The notes: generated from the letters alone by a model not told the origin. A stretch of DNA of 64,000 bases from Senimuribacter intestinalis (GCA_943192975.1 CALPCJ010000001.1:248001-312000), one strand, 5' to 3'; numbered from the stretch's first letter, positions 52,060 through 60,078 are shown. Made by a program: numbers and translations.

Positions 52060-52554
52060 TTACGCTTGTCTCTGTTTCACAAACTCAATTGCCTCTTTGC
52101 CAGACAGATGGTCGATAGCAATTTCAACCATGGTGACTTGTTTAAAGGATCCATCAATTTCCTTTGCCATAGCCTCCGGTGTTTCATCGGGAGAATATCT
52201 CTTCCCCAGAGCCTCCAGCGCTGCTCTCTTTTCAGCAGGGTCGTCCAGAACTCTCGCTTTTCCAAAGGCTATAACACTACGGAAATAAGTAGTGAACTCC
52301 TCCGGCACCACCTGATCCGTATCGATAACGCAAAAAGACACTTTCTCACAGCGAGCGATTGCGTCCAGCTTATGTCCTTCCTTTGCGCAATGGAAATAAA
52401 TCTTGCCGTCTGTGTACACATAGCTGAGCGGCACTGCATAAGGATAACCATCGTCGCCTGCTGCAGCTAAAACGCCTGCAGTATTCCGCTCTAAAACTGC
52501 TGCACTGTCCTCAAAGGACATAGCCTGCTTCGTTCTTCTCATTACTCTAAACAT
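52060..52554 (-). CDS. pyridoxamine 5'-phosphate oxidase family protein (FMN-binding, NimA-like)
   Basis: 164 residues with a split-barrel flavin fold: LERNTAGVLAAAGDDGYPYAVPLSYVYTDGKIYFHCAKEGHKLDAIARCEKVSFCVIDTDQVV. It resembles 5-nitroimidazole reductase-like proteins that bind FMN. The start at 52554 (MFRVMRRTKQ) has GGAAAGG upstream. A promoter (52669-52697) and a leader with a terminator-like fold (52576-52647) lie directly upstream. Substrate unknown; a reductase or flavin-storage role is family-based. Confidence 0.85.
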   Translation of the reverse strand: MFRVMRRTKQAMSFEDSAAVLERNTAGVLAAAGDDGYPYAVPLSYVYTDGKIYFHCAKEGHKLDAIARCEKVSFCVIDTDQVVPEEFTTYFRSVIAFGKARVLDDPAEKRAALEALGKRYSPDETPEAMAKEIDGSFKQVTMVEIAIDHLSGKEAIEFVKQRQA

Positions 52555-52575
52555 ACTAATAACCTTTCCTTTCTT

Positions 52576-52647
52576 AAAAAAAATACCGCCTCCCATTCAC
52601 TCCTTCTAAGGCCTAACGGCGTGAATAAAAAGCGTTACCCGGCGGTA
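52576..52647 (-). promoter_or_regulatory. attenuator/riboswitch-like leader of the PPOX gene
   Basis: On the minus strand TACCGCC (52647-52641) pairs with GGCGGTA at 52590-52584, followed by eight T and then the ribosome binding site. Between the arms ATTCAC and GTGAAT form a second stem, and GCC-GTTA-GGC a third. The long, branched interior differs from a simple terminator. Ligand, if any, unknown; it does not match the known riboswitches I can recall. Confidence 0.55.
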
Positions 52648-52668
52648 ATTCATTCAGTTTCTAACTAG

Positions 52669-52697
52669 AGTTTAATACAAAAAAATCGCCTCGTCAA
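52669..52697 (-). promoter_or_regulatory. promoter of the PPOX leader
   Basis: On the minus strand TTGACG (52697-52692), a 17-base spacer and TAAACT (52674-52669). The -35 box is part of the terminator arm of the upstream gene. Confidence 0.5.
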
Positions 52698-52713
52698 GAA
52701 AAATTTGACGAGG
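52688..52713 (-). terminator. terminator after the small membrane protein gene
   Basis: GCCTCGTCAA and TTGACGAGGC form a 10-bp stem, followed on the minus strand by GATTTTTTTG, 15 bases after the stop at 52729. Confidence 0.9.
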
Positions 52714-52728
52714 CTGCATCTTGAATTT

Positions 52729-53028
52729 TTATTCTTCCTGTTGGTATTCCTTTTCCATTTCTTCCCGCTCAAGTTCCTCTCGCTTTACCATAGCTTTGAT
52801 ACGGGCAGTCTGGGAATCGTTGACATGTTTTTCTAAAAAAGCCTTGGTATTATCACTTAAATCTTTGCCATGCCTTTCGTTAAAATCTGCCACTTTTTCC
52901 TGAAATTCATCCCACTCAGGCTGTCTTTTCTTCTTCATCCATTCAGTCGCAAAGTGTAAGATTAAACCAAGCACCAGTATCACGATTAGAAGTATCAACT
53001 TCGGAATTATTCTTGTTGCCGGATTCAT
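52729..53028 (-). CDS. small single-pass membrane protein with charged helix
   Basis: 99 residues. One N-terminal membrane helix (about 10-30, LILLIVILVLGLILHFATEW), then a highly charged helical region that ends REELEREEMEKEYQQEE. The ATG at 53028 (MNPATRI) has GGAGG; the longer ORF start has none. Probably cytoplasmic C-terminus. No family recognised. Monocistronic with a strong terminator. Confidence 0.6.
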   Translation of the reverse strand: MNPATRIIPKLILLIVILVLGLILHFATEWMKKKRQPEWDEFQEKVADFNERHGKDLSDNTKAFLEKHVNDSQTARIKAMVKREELEREEMEKEYQQEE

Positions 53029-53128
53029 ACTTCCACCTCCTACTATCATGACAAGTTCCTTTATTTTATACATTATATCATGTCTAAGTAGTAATGTAAA
53101 TGTGGAGGCGGAATTTTCTCATAATTAT

Positions 53129-54700
53129 TTACACTTGATACTTTCCAATAATCTTTTCCGCTACCTTAATCCCGTCGCAAGCCGCGCTCATAATGCCGCC
53201 TGCATAGCCGGTTCCCTCTCCTGCCGGATAAAAGCCTCCAAAGGTTCCCTCCATGTTTTCGTTTCTCGCAAAACGAACCGGCGAAGAGCTTCTTGTCTCC
53301 ACTGCGGTAAGTACTGCGCTGTCATCATCAAAACCGGCAAGTTTTCTGCCCAAATGCGGCATTGCCTCTCTGATAGATTCCACCGCAAAATCAGGAAGCG
53401 ATCCAATTACCGCAGCAGCAGTATCTTCATCGTCTCTAAATTCCGCCCAAGTCGTCTTCGGTGCCCGATAAGTTCCTCCACCCAGCGCAAATGCCAGTTT
53501 CTCATATTTTTCCTGGAATTCGATTCCTGCCAGTGGACTCGGTGATCCGAAGTCTTCACAGCGCACGTCGACCAAAAGACCGCTGTTGGCAGTACCGCTG
53601 TCTCTTGCTCGATTGCTCATCCCGTTGGTCACCACACCGCCTTCCTGAGAAGACGCAACTACTACCTGTCCACCTGGACACATACAGAACGTATATACAC
53701 CACGACCGTTTGCACAGTGATGAGAAAGTTTATAGTCTGCCGGCGGAAGCTGCGATGCTCCGTCACCATACTGTGCTCTGTCAATGAGCCTCTGAGGATG
53801 TTCAATCCGCACCCCAATAGAAAATGGCTTCTGCTGCATTTTAATTCCACGACCGGCAAGATAGCGAAAAGTATCTCTAGCGCTGTGTCCAATGGCAAGC
53901 ACTACATCTTCTGTAAAAATTTCTTCCTCCTTGCCGTCCTTCACCACCACGATGGATTTTACACACTTATTTTTCGTCTTCACTTCCACAAAACGAGTAT
54001 TAAAGCGAACCTCACCGCCAAGGCGAATGATTTCTTCGCGAATGTTTTTTACAACGGTTCTAAGAACATCTGTACCGATATGCGCCCTCTGTTTATAGAG
54101 AATGTCCGGGTCTGCCCCCGCTCTGACAAAATCAGAAAGAACCCGCCGGATTCGAGGATCTTTAATGCCTGTTGTCAGCTTTCCATCAGAAAAGGTGCCT
54201 GCGCCTCCTTCTCCAAACTGAACATTGGACTCCGGATTCAAAATCCCTTCTTCCCAAAACTTTTCTACATCCTGCACCCTCTGTTCAATTTCTGCACCTC
54301 GTTCGATAATCAGAGGTTTCAGCCCGCGTCTTGCCAAAGTCAAACCTGCAAACATACCACAAGGTCCAAACCCTATGATAACCGGTCTGTGATTCAGTTC
54401 CCGATCGCCGCAAGGCACTTCTATATAGGTCATATCCGGCGCTTCCTCCACGCCTGTCTTTCCGCCGCAGCGAATGTAGATATAGTCTCTGGGACGCTGT
54501 CTTGTCACCACAGAAAAGTCTACAGAGTAGACTTTCTTTATATCTTTTTTGTCTCTGGCATCAATGGACTCTTTAACAATTTCTACATCTGCCAGAATAT
54601 AGTCTCTATTTCCCAGTTTCTTTAATATTTTTTTCGGTAAATCCGCTGTAGATTCCTGCAGGCTAAGTTTCACCTGATGAATTCTATATCTGGGCGTCAT
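53129..54700 (-). CDS. FAD-dependent dehydrogenase (COG2509-type)
   Basis: 523 residues. A short N-terminal domain of about 95 residues (PRYRIHQVKLSLQESTADLPKKILKKLG) precedes a Rossmann FAD site PVIIGFGPCGMFAGLTLARRGLKPLIIERG. Later motifs are VQFGEGGAGTFSDGKLTTGIKD, DVVLAIGHSARDTF and the C-terminal GFYPAGEGTGYAGGIMSAACDGIKVAE. The start at 54700 overlaps the upstream gene's stop (ATGA), with GGGGA upstream. Uncharacterised electron-transfer flavoprotein; partner and substrate unknown. Confidence 0.88.
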   Translation of the reverse strand: MTPRYRIHQVKLSLQESTADLPKKILKKLGNRDYILADVEIVKESIDARDKKDIKKVYSVDFSVVTRQRPRDYIYIRCGGKTGVEEAPDMTYIEVPCGDRELNHRPVIIGFGPCGMFAGLTLARRGLKPLIIERGAEIEQRVQDVEKFWEEGILNPESNVQFGEGGAGTFSDGKLTTGIKDPRIRRVLSDFVRAGADPDILYKQRAHIGTDVLRTVVKNIREEIIRLGGEVRFNTRFVEVKTKNKCVKSIVVVKDGKEEEIFTEDVVLAIGHSARDTFRYLAGRGIKMQQKPFSIGVRIEHPQRLIDRAQYGDGASQLPPADYKLSHHCANGRGVYTFCMCPGGQVVVASSQEGGVVTNGMSNRARDSGTANSGLLVDVRCEDFGSPSPLAGIEFQEKYEKLAFALGGGTYRAPKTTWAEFRDDEDTAAAVIGSLPDFAVESIREAMPHLGRKLAGFDDDSAVLTAVETRSSSPVRFARNENMEGTFGGFYPAGEGTGYAGGIMSAACDGIKVAEKIIGKYQV

Positions 54701-55827
54701 TTTGCCATCCCCTTTCCAGCCAGCATGCCTGTCTCCCATGCGTACTGGAGATTAAATCCGCCGCATGGACCATCATAATCCAGTACCTCGCCAGCAAAAT
54801 GCAAGTTTTTTACAAGGCGTGACTCCATCGTCTGCGCCAACACTTCGCTAAGTTCTACGCCGCCTTTTGTCACCTGCGCAAAATCCCATCCCTTCACACC
54901 TTTCGGCGAAAGAGGAAACGCCTTTAAGAGCCGTCCGCTCTCCGCTGTATCCCCCTTGGCAAGACGTTCAATCATCTCTGCAACAGGCCTTTTTACGAGA
55001 AACTGCAGCAATCTCGATGCTGCAATGCCTTGCGCCTTGCGTAATTCCAAAACACTGACCATATCCTCCCTGTCCGGAAAGAAATCAATTTCAATTTTAT
55101 AGTCATCAAAGCCATCTGCAAAAGAAGCCCCCGGAGGAATCAACAGAAACCTAGACAGATTGAAAACACAGATTCCAGAAACGCCTGTCTTAGTAAACTG
55201 AACCTCACCATTTTCAGAAAAAATAAGCTCATTCTGATAAAGAAGCTTCACCTGTGCCTTTGCGCGAATCCCGGCAAGTTTTTCCAGATTCTCCTTCACT
55301 TCAACTGCCGTAAGAACTGGAACCGGTTTTCGAATCTGATGCCCCAGACTCTTTGCAAACCGAAATCCGTCTCCCGTGCTGCCAAAAGCCGCACCTGCCT
55401 TACCGCCGCAAGAGATGAGAAGCTTCTGCGATTGGATTGTTTTGTTCTTCAGTTCAACAACAAAACAATCCTGTTTTTCGATGGACTGGACCTCTGAAGA
55501 TGTCATAACTTCAATGCCAAGCTCCCGTATTTTTTGCTCCAGCGCCTCTCGCACCGCCGCTGCGTCTTCTATATATGGGTAAACTCTTCCTACAGAATCG
55601 GTTCTCGTTAAAATTCCCAATCTTTCAAAAAAAGCCAAGGTCTGATCCACATTGGGGCAGGCTACATTGGAAAGATTGCATTTTCCATTTCCAGTCGCAG
55701 AAATCTTTCTCCCAAGCTGATTCTTTTTCTCTAAAATCAGAATCCTGCGAGCGGGGTTCTCCTCCTTTGCACAAATCGCCGCGGTCATTCCTGCAGCGCC
55801 GCCGCCAATTATACATATATCTAACAT
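54697..55827 (-). CDS. HI0933/BaiN-like flavoprotein
   Basis: 376 residues. N-terminal FAD-binding motif DICIIGGGAAGMTAAICAKEENPARRILILEKK followed by GRKISATGNGKCNLSN, the signature of the YhiN/HI0933 family. The C-terminal motif VKNLHFAGEVLDYDGPCGGFNLQYAWETGMLAG is also typical. Some relatives (BaiN) act in bile-acid dehydroxylation, but the family is broad and this function should not be assumed. The ATG at 55827 has AAAGGAAG; the 33 extra upstream residues would run through the structured RNA. Operon with the next FAD gene. Confidence 0.88.
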   Translation of the reverse strand: MLDICIIGGGAAGMTAAICAKEENPARRILILEKKNQLGRKISATGNGKCNLSNVACPNVDQTLAFFERLGILTRTDSVGRVYPYIEDAAAVREALEQKIRELGIEVMTSSEVQSIEKQDCFVVELKNKTIQSQKLLISCGGKAGAAFGSTGDGFRFAKSLGHQIRKPVPVLTAVEVKENLEKLAGIRAKAQVKLLYQNELIFSENGEVQFTKTGVSGICVFNLSRFLLIPPGASFADGFDDYKIEIDFFPDREDMVSVLELRKAQGIAASRLLQFLVKRPVAEMIERLAKGDTAESGRLLKAFPLSPKGVKGWDFAQVTKGGVELSEVLAQTMESRLVKNLHFAGEVLDYDGPCGGFNLQYAWETGMLAGKGMAK

Positions 55828-55857
55828 TTTTAGCTGCTTCCTTTCATTTATCCTTTT

Positions 55858-56098
55858 GGAAAATCTTCGTTGCACTCGTTTTCTGCGGGTTAGGCTCGCC
55901 GTAGCTTTCTTCCAATCGAACTTCACCTTCAGTTCGTTCTCTTGGGAAAGCCTCGCGTTTACGCACCTATCCCAATTCGTCTAAGAATTGCTGGAAGGTG
56001 CTATACAGGAATTGCCCAGCGCAAGCTGGTCTGCAATTCTTCAGTTGACCTACCTGCGCAGAAACCTTCGCTACACTCGTTTTCTGCGGGTTAGGTCA
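55858..56098 (-). ncRNA. candidate structured RNA, copy 2 (upstream of the flavoprotein operon)
   Basis: Stems on the minus strand, in order. P1: GACCTA-A-CC with GG-TAGGTC, extended by CGCAGAAA/TTTCTGCG. P2: GAATTGC..CCAGC with GCTGG..GCAATTC. P3: GCACCT..CAATTC with GAATTG..AGGTGC. P4: GCTTTC with GAAAGC closing CCAA-GA-GAAC...GTTC-GA-TTGG. P1 and P4 match copy 1 at 44074-44211 in layout and fixed bases, while the outer and inner helices differ by compensating changes. It lies between a terminator (56101-56133) and the flavoprotein ribosome binding site, so it could be a leader or a separate RNA. Confidence 0.6.
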
Positions 56099-56100
56099 TA

Positions 56101-56133
56101 AAAAACAACAGGATTTCTCATCTTTTGAGAAAC
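56101..56133 (-). terminator. terminator after the HdeD-like gene
   Basis: On the minus strand GGTTTCTCA and TGAGAAATCC form a 9-bp stem, followed by TGTTGTTTTTT, 13 bases after the stop at 56146. Confidence 0.8.
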
Positions 56134-56145
56134 CCCGTCCGCATA

Positions 56146-56868
56146 CTACAGTGTTTTATCCTCTGGTGTATTAGTCTCCCCAATCGGTTCACTAATTATC
56201 TCATGAAATTCTTTCGCTTCTTCTGCTTCTTTCACAGCGTTACGCGCTTTTCTAGCTTTTTTAATCGCCTTTTTCATTTCTCTCTTGGCTTCCTTGGCTG
56301 CCTCTTCCGCCTCTGCGATCTTCTCATCCTTAGTCTTGATCAAATCCGGCTTGTTGTATACGATATCAAAGCCAATTTTAATCACATTAGCGCCCTGCAC
56401 AACAAAGCAGATACCCAAAATCATCAGTACGGATAAATGCAACATAGACGAATTGAAGAATGCGTAGATACCAATCGCCAAATTTAAAAGGCTCACACTA
56501 AATGCCCAATAAAAATCGATATTCTTCTCCTTAGTATCTGTCTCAAAGGCAAGCACGGAAAATCCTCTGATTCCCGAAATCATGCTCCACATACCAAATA
56601 CGACAGGAACTGCAATATCTGCTGCCAGCCGTCCGGTTAAAACTACGATACCTAAAATAAATGTGGTAAGTCCATCGATAAGCACCCAGTGGCCCGCATC
56701 TACATCGTTTCTAATTCTCTTATATACAAAACATTCTACAAGTCCAACAAACATTAGAATGCTTCCAATCGGAAATGCCAGCGATAGAAATGATAACCCG
56801 GCATTTGCAATGGAAAATACCCCTAAGAAAGTAAGCAGAATGCCCGCAATCACAGTAATAATTCTCAA
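56146..56868 (-). CDS. HdeD-like membrane protein with charged C-terminal helix
   Basis: 240 residues with six membrane helices in three hairpins (MRIITVIAGILLTFLGVFSIAN, IGSILMFVGLVECF, VLIDGLTTFILGIVVLTG, AVPVVFGMWSMISGIRGF, AFSVSLLNLAIGIYAFFN, VLMILGICFVVQGANVI), the DUF308/HdeD pattern. An extra C-terminal helix (about 185-225) is strongly alternating in Lys, Arg, Glu and Ala (KEAKREMKKAIKKARKARNA), unlike standard HdeD. Start is TTG at 56868 with GGAGG about 11 bases upstream. Acid-resistance function is known only for the enteric relatives. Confidence 0.75.
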   Translation of the reverse strand: MRIITVIAGILLTFLGVFSIANAGLSFLSLAFPIGSILMFVGLVECFVYKRIRNDVDAGHWVLIDGLTTFILGIVVLTGRLAADIAVPVVFGMWSMISGIRGFSVLAFETDTKEKNIDFYWAFSVSLLNLAIGIYAFFNSSMLHLSVLMILGICFVVQGANVIKIGFDIVYNKPDLIKTKDEKIAEAEEAAKEAKREMKKAIKKARKARNAVKEAEEAKEFHEIISEPIGETNTPEDKTL

Positions 56869-56990
56869 TTAAGAAGACCTCCTTGTCCAGCTTTTGTTCT
56901 GTAACATTATACTGGCTGCCGGAAATAAAGTCAAGAAACAGCCGATATTATAGTGCGGCAAACGCATGAAAAAACTTTCAGAAATTGAAC

Positions 56991-57405
56991 ATTGACAAAT
57001 TCCTGGATATTTTGTATTTTTGTCAATAAATGCGCGTTAAAATACCGATTTTTTCATATTTTACGTTCTAATATTGACAATATTGACAAACTCTCGATTT
57101 TTTGTCAATTTGGTCAATGTTTTTGCCCTAAACCCTTGCAAAAATTGACAGATTTCCTGATTTTTGTCCATTTTAGCAAGATTGAGGGGATTTAAGAGCG
57201 CTTTTCACCTGCTGCACTGGTGGTTTATTGACAAAAATACGCGGGATGGAAGAAATTTGTCAATGTTAGCTGGTATAGAACGTTTTCGTGCGTTTGCCGT
57301 GGGCATTATAGGTGCGCAAAACCCAACAGACCGCAAGCTATATATCGAAACTGCAGATCATAGCACAGACATTGACAAATTAGATGAATTTCTAAAAAAG
57401 TCAAT
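56991..57405. repeat. family of ATTGACAAA/TTTGTCAAT inverted repeats
   Basis: Five units: 56991-57027, 57072-57118 (double, with outer ATTGAC/GTCAAT arms), 57142-57175 (degenerate), 57227-57264 and 57371-57405. Each starts ATTGACA and ends TGTCAAT or close to it, with 10-25 variable bases between. They fill most of the 590-bp interval between the HdeD-like and UspA genes, which holds no credible ORF. Confidence 0.65.
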
Positions 57406-57460
57406 TTTGTCACACTGCGATTCCGACTCCAGTTGTTTTCTACTACGCCAAAGAAGCCAT

Positions 57461-57847
57461 TCACACTTTCGCTGCTGGCACCACTTCCAAAGAAACACCT
57501 TTTCCAAGGCGTGCTGCAAGCTTTTCAAGAAAACCTCCGGCGCACTGTCCCTCCGGTGCCTCCCCTACAATCACTCGGTCAGCGTAATTCTTTTCCGCAA
57601 GTTTTGCTAAAGTGCCGATAGCATCCTGCGATCGCTCCACGGTTAGCTGTGCGCCTGCTTCCTTCGCTTTTTCATAGAGAAATTCCAGAGCCTCGCCTTC
57701 CTCGCTGTTGTTCAGAAAGTTCTCGTTTTCTGGCGCAATATGTATTACAAAAATCTGTTCCTCCCCTGCATGCTGCAATGCCTTTCCATAATCGATGAGC
57801 CGCTGGCAGGTTTTCTGTTTGGTTACACAAACCATAATATTTCCCAT
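57461..57847 (-). CDS. universal stress protein (UspA family)
   Basis: 128 residues. Alpha/beta fold with MGNIMVCVTKQKTCQRLIDYGKAL at the N-terminus and the C-terminal strand-loop ADRVIVGEAPEGQCAGGFLEKLAARLGKGVSLEVV, which corresponds to the ATP-binding GxxG region, here lacking the full GxGG...GS signature. The ATG at 57847 has GGAGG five bases upstream. Divergent from dinB. Confidence 0.75.
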   Translation of the reverse strand: MGNIMVCVTKQKTCQRLIDYGKALQHAGEEQIFVIHIAPENENFLNNSEEGEALEFLYEKAKEAGAQLTVERSQDAIGTLAKLAEKNYADRVIVGEAPEGQCAGGFLEKLAARLGKGVSLEVVPAAKV

Positions 57848-57900
57848 AAAGTCCTCCAATAAAATCTATTGATTTTAGTATAGCATATTTTCCCCCACAA

Positions 57901-57929
57901 TTGTGATTGTTATTTGAAAGAAGTATGAT
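57901..57929 (+). promoter_or_regulatory. promoter of dinB giving a near-leaderless transcript
   Basis: TTGTGA (57901-57906), a 17-base spacer and TATGAT (57924-57929). Transcription should start about 57936, only about 5 bases before the ATG at 57941. No ribosome binding site is seen. Confidence 0.6.
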
Positions 57930-57940
57930 AAAATAAAAAT

Positions 57941-59143
57941 ATGGAAAGAGTTATTTTACATTGTGATATGAATAATTTTTATGCTTCAGTAGAGCTTCTG
58001 TCAAGACCCGACCTAAAAGGTATGCCCGTTGCTGTCTGCGGCGACCCTGAAGGCAGACACGGTATTGTCCTCGCCAAAAATCAATTAGCTAAAGATGCCG
58101 GCGTTATTACAGCAGAAACCGTCTGGCAGGCAAAGAAAAAATGCCCGGGTCTTCAATTTGTGCGACCTCACCACGATAAATACAAGGAATACAGCGATCG
58201 CATCAATAAAATTTATCTGGAATACACCGATATGGTAGAACCTTTCAGCATTGATGAATCCTGGCTTGATGTCACAGCCAGCCAGAAACTCTTTGGCAGC
58301 GGCAAGCAGATTGGCGACGCCATTCGCCAGCGGATCAAGTCAGAACTCGGTTTAACCTTGTCAGTAGGCGTTTCTTACAACAAAATCTTCGCCAAGATGG
58401 GAAGTGAATATAAAAAGCCCGATGCCACTACAGAGATTACACAAGAAAATTTCAAAGAACTGCTCTGGAATAAGCCAGTAGGCACACTGTTTTTTGTCGG
58501 ATTTGCCACTGCAGAAAAATTAAAAAATCTCAACATTCATACCATCGGAGACTTGGCTTACGCAAATCCAAAGGCACTGGAAGCGCTGCTGGGAAAACAG
58601 GGACCGCTTCTTCACAGCTATGCATGCGGCATGGATGACAGCCCAGTCTGCCTGTTTAACCAGCGAGAGAAAATCAAATCTGTGGGAAACGGCATTACCT
58701 TTCGCAGAAATCTAACAGGACTAGAAGATATCACCACTGCCCTGACCAGCCTTTCCGATACCGTTGCCAGCCGTCTTCGCAAGTACCAGATGAAATGCTT
58801 TGGCGTCAAAGTGGATATCAAAGATCCTAACTTCAAAACGATTTCCCGGCAGAAACAGCTTCCGGTCTCCACTAACCTTGCCGCAGATTTAAAAAAAGCC
58901 GCTCTGGAGATTATCAAATCCTCCTGGCGGCTGACAGATCCTATCAGACTTCTGACGCTGACAGCAATCAATCTGACCGATGAAACCTGCGAAGAGCAGC
59001 TTTCCCTCTTTGATGCGCCTGCAGAATCCCGCGAAAAGGGTGAATCCATTGAACGCACTATGGACGATATCCGAAAAAAATTCGGAAACAGTTCCATCAC
59101 CTTCGGTCAAATTCTTGACAACGACATCGGCATCGACTTATAA
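57941..59143 (+). CDS. dinB: DNA polymerase IV (Y family)
   Basis: 400 residues. Error-prone translesion polymerase. Palm residues ILHCDMNNFYASVE (first catalytic Asp) and VEPFSIDESWLDVT (second Asp-Glu) are present. The HhH region LNIHTIGDLAYANPKALEALLG, little-finger domain (about 245-350) and a beta-clamp binding motif QLSLFD near 365 also appear. Relatives in Bacillota often carry a similar variant length. It lacks a Shine-Dalgarno sequence (previous base run is AATAAAAAT). No LexA box was recognised in the promoter. Confidence 0.92.
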   Translation: MERVILHCDMNNFYASVELLSRPDLKGMPVAVCGDPEGRHGIVLAKNQLAKDAGVITAETVWQAKKKCPGLQFVRPHHDKYKEYSDRINKIYLEYTDMVEPFSIDESWLDVTASQKLFGSGKQIGDAIRQRIKSELGLTLSVGVSYNKIFAKMGSEYKKPDATTEITQENFKELLWNKPVGTLFFVGFATAEKLKNLNIHTIGDLAYANPKALEALLGKQGPLLHSYACGMDDSPVCLFNQREKIKSVGNGITFRRNLTGLEDITTALTSLSDTVASRLRKYQMKCFGVKVDIKDPNFKTISRQKQLPVSTNLAADLKKAALEIIKSSWRLTDPIRLLTLTAINLTDETCEEQLSLFDAPAESREKGESIERTMDDIRKKFGNSSITFGQILDNDIGIDL

Positions 59144-59146
59144 TAC

Positions 59147-59488
59147 TTATTCCTCAAACTGCAGGCCGCCAATGACTTCAATGCGGACCAGAAACTCATC
59201 GCAGGTTTTATTGTCTGCTCTAAATTTGACCCATGCCTCATCAACATCAAGAATGAGGCATGGTTTTCTGCTCAGCACGTCATAATAGGTCCATTCATCT
59301 TCAACCTCGATGCGAACGCGGTTTCCGATATTTTTCTTCAAAACAGCCGCAAGCGATTCCTTATCAACGTCTACGTGCCCGCTTTCTTTCATCATATCTT
59401 CCAGCTTTCTGACCTTTTGGGAGAGAGAAGAAACCTTAAACCATGCAAAAATCCCAAATATGAATCCCAAAATACCTAGAAATTCCAA
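59147..59488 (-). CDS. membrane-anchored partner with a domain shared with the XRE regulator
   Basis: 113 residues, TTG start at 59488 after GGAGGATGAGAA. An N-terminal membrane helix (about 2-18, GILGFIFGIFAWF), a short coiled coil, then a C-terminal domain GNRVRIEVEDEWTYYDVLSRK..LDVDEAWVKFRADNKTCDEFLVRIEVIGGLQFE. That domain is similar in pattern to the C-terminus of the upstream XRE regulator (DVSRRKGKIIEFDGSWAYV). The start overlaps the regulator's stop by 13 bases. Confidence 0.65.
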   Translation of the reverse strand: MEFLGILGFIFGIFAWFKVSSLSQKVRKLEDMMKESGHVDVDKESLAAVLKKNIGNRVRIEVEDEWTYYDVLSRKPCLILDVDEAWVKFRADNKTCDEFLVRIEVIGGLQFEE

Positions 59489-59949
59489 TTCTCATCCTCC
59501 CTTTCAAATTTGATTGAGGCAATACTTCTTAAGGGGACCAGCTTCGTCTCCGTCTTCTTGCCTTTTTTATACGCAACATATGCCCAGCTGCCGTCGAACT
59601 CTATGATTTTCCCCTTCCTTCTGGATACATCAAAATCCATATCGTCATCAAAGAAAGAAATCGTCACTACTTTTCCTTTTGCCTGTGCAAGCAATCTTGT
59701 CACAGGATTGACGCAAGCCTTTCCGACAGATGTTTTTGCAGAGGCTTCCTCTATCGCGTCGTTCAAAAGATAGTCACAGCTGACTCCCAAAATTTCTGCC
59801 AGGCTTACAATCTTCTCCATTTCTGGATACACCGTCTGGGACTCCCATCTCGATACCGTCTGCCGCGTCACCTGCATCCGCTCTGCCAGCTGTTCCTGGG
59901 TCAGATTCATTTCCTTTCGCACCTTTGCGATCTTGCTTCCGATTTCCAT
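59476..59949 (-). CDS. XRE family transcriptional regulator with C-terminal beta domain
   Basis: 157 residues. N-terminal HTH (1-65): KIAKVRKEMNLTQEQLAERMQVTRQTVSRWESQTVYPEMEKIVSLAEILGVSCDYLL. The C-terminal domain (about 88-150) has GKVVTISFFDDDMDFDVSRRKGKIIEFDGSWAYVAYKKGKKTETKLVPLRSIASIKFE. It probably is a small beta barrel or effector-binding module; a matching domain is in the next gene product. AGGAGG precedes the ATG. The two genes form an operon. Confidence 0.85.
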   Translation of the reverse strand: MEIGSKIAKVRKEMNLTQEQLAERMQVTRQTVSRWESQTVYPEMEKIVSLAEILGVSCDYLLNDAIEEASAKTSVGKACVNPVTRLLAQAKGKVVTISFFDDDMDFDVSRRKGKIIEFDGSWAYVAYKKGKKTETKLVPLRSIASIKFEREDENWNF

Positions 59950-60078
59950 AAATACCTCCTGTTTTCATGGGTTTATCTTACTCCAAACGCAAGGATTATG
60001 CAATGGCAGATTCGTTTCTAAATGTAACATTTGGGTTGCGCCGGAAGGAATTTTGCAGGAAGCCCCTCAGATCTGAAA

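Noticed and set aside
52576..52647. FMN riboswitch upstream of the FMN-binding PPOX gene
   Set aside because: Only a few fragments such as GGCGG and AATGGGAG are shared, the leader is too short, and the six-stem FMN core is absent.
54697..55827. Bile-acid dehydroxylation enzyme BaiN
   Set aside because: Family resemblance only. HI0933-like flavoproteins are widespread and no other bai genes are in the window.
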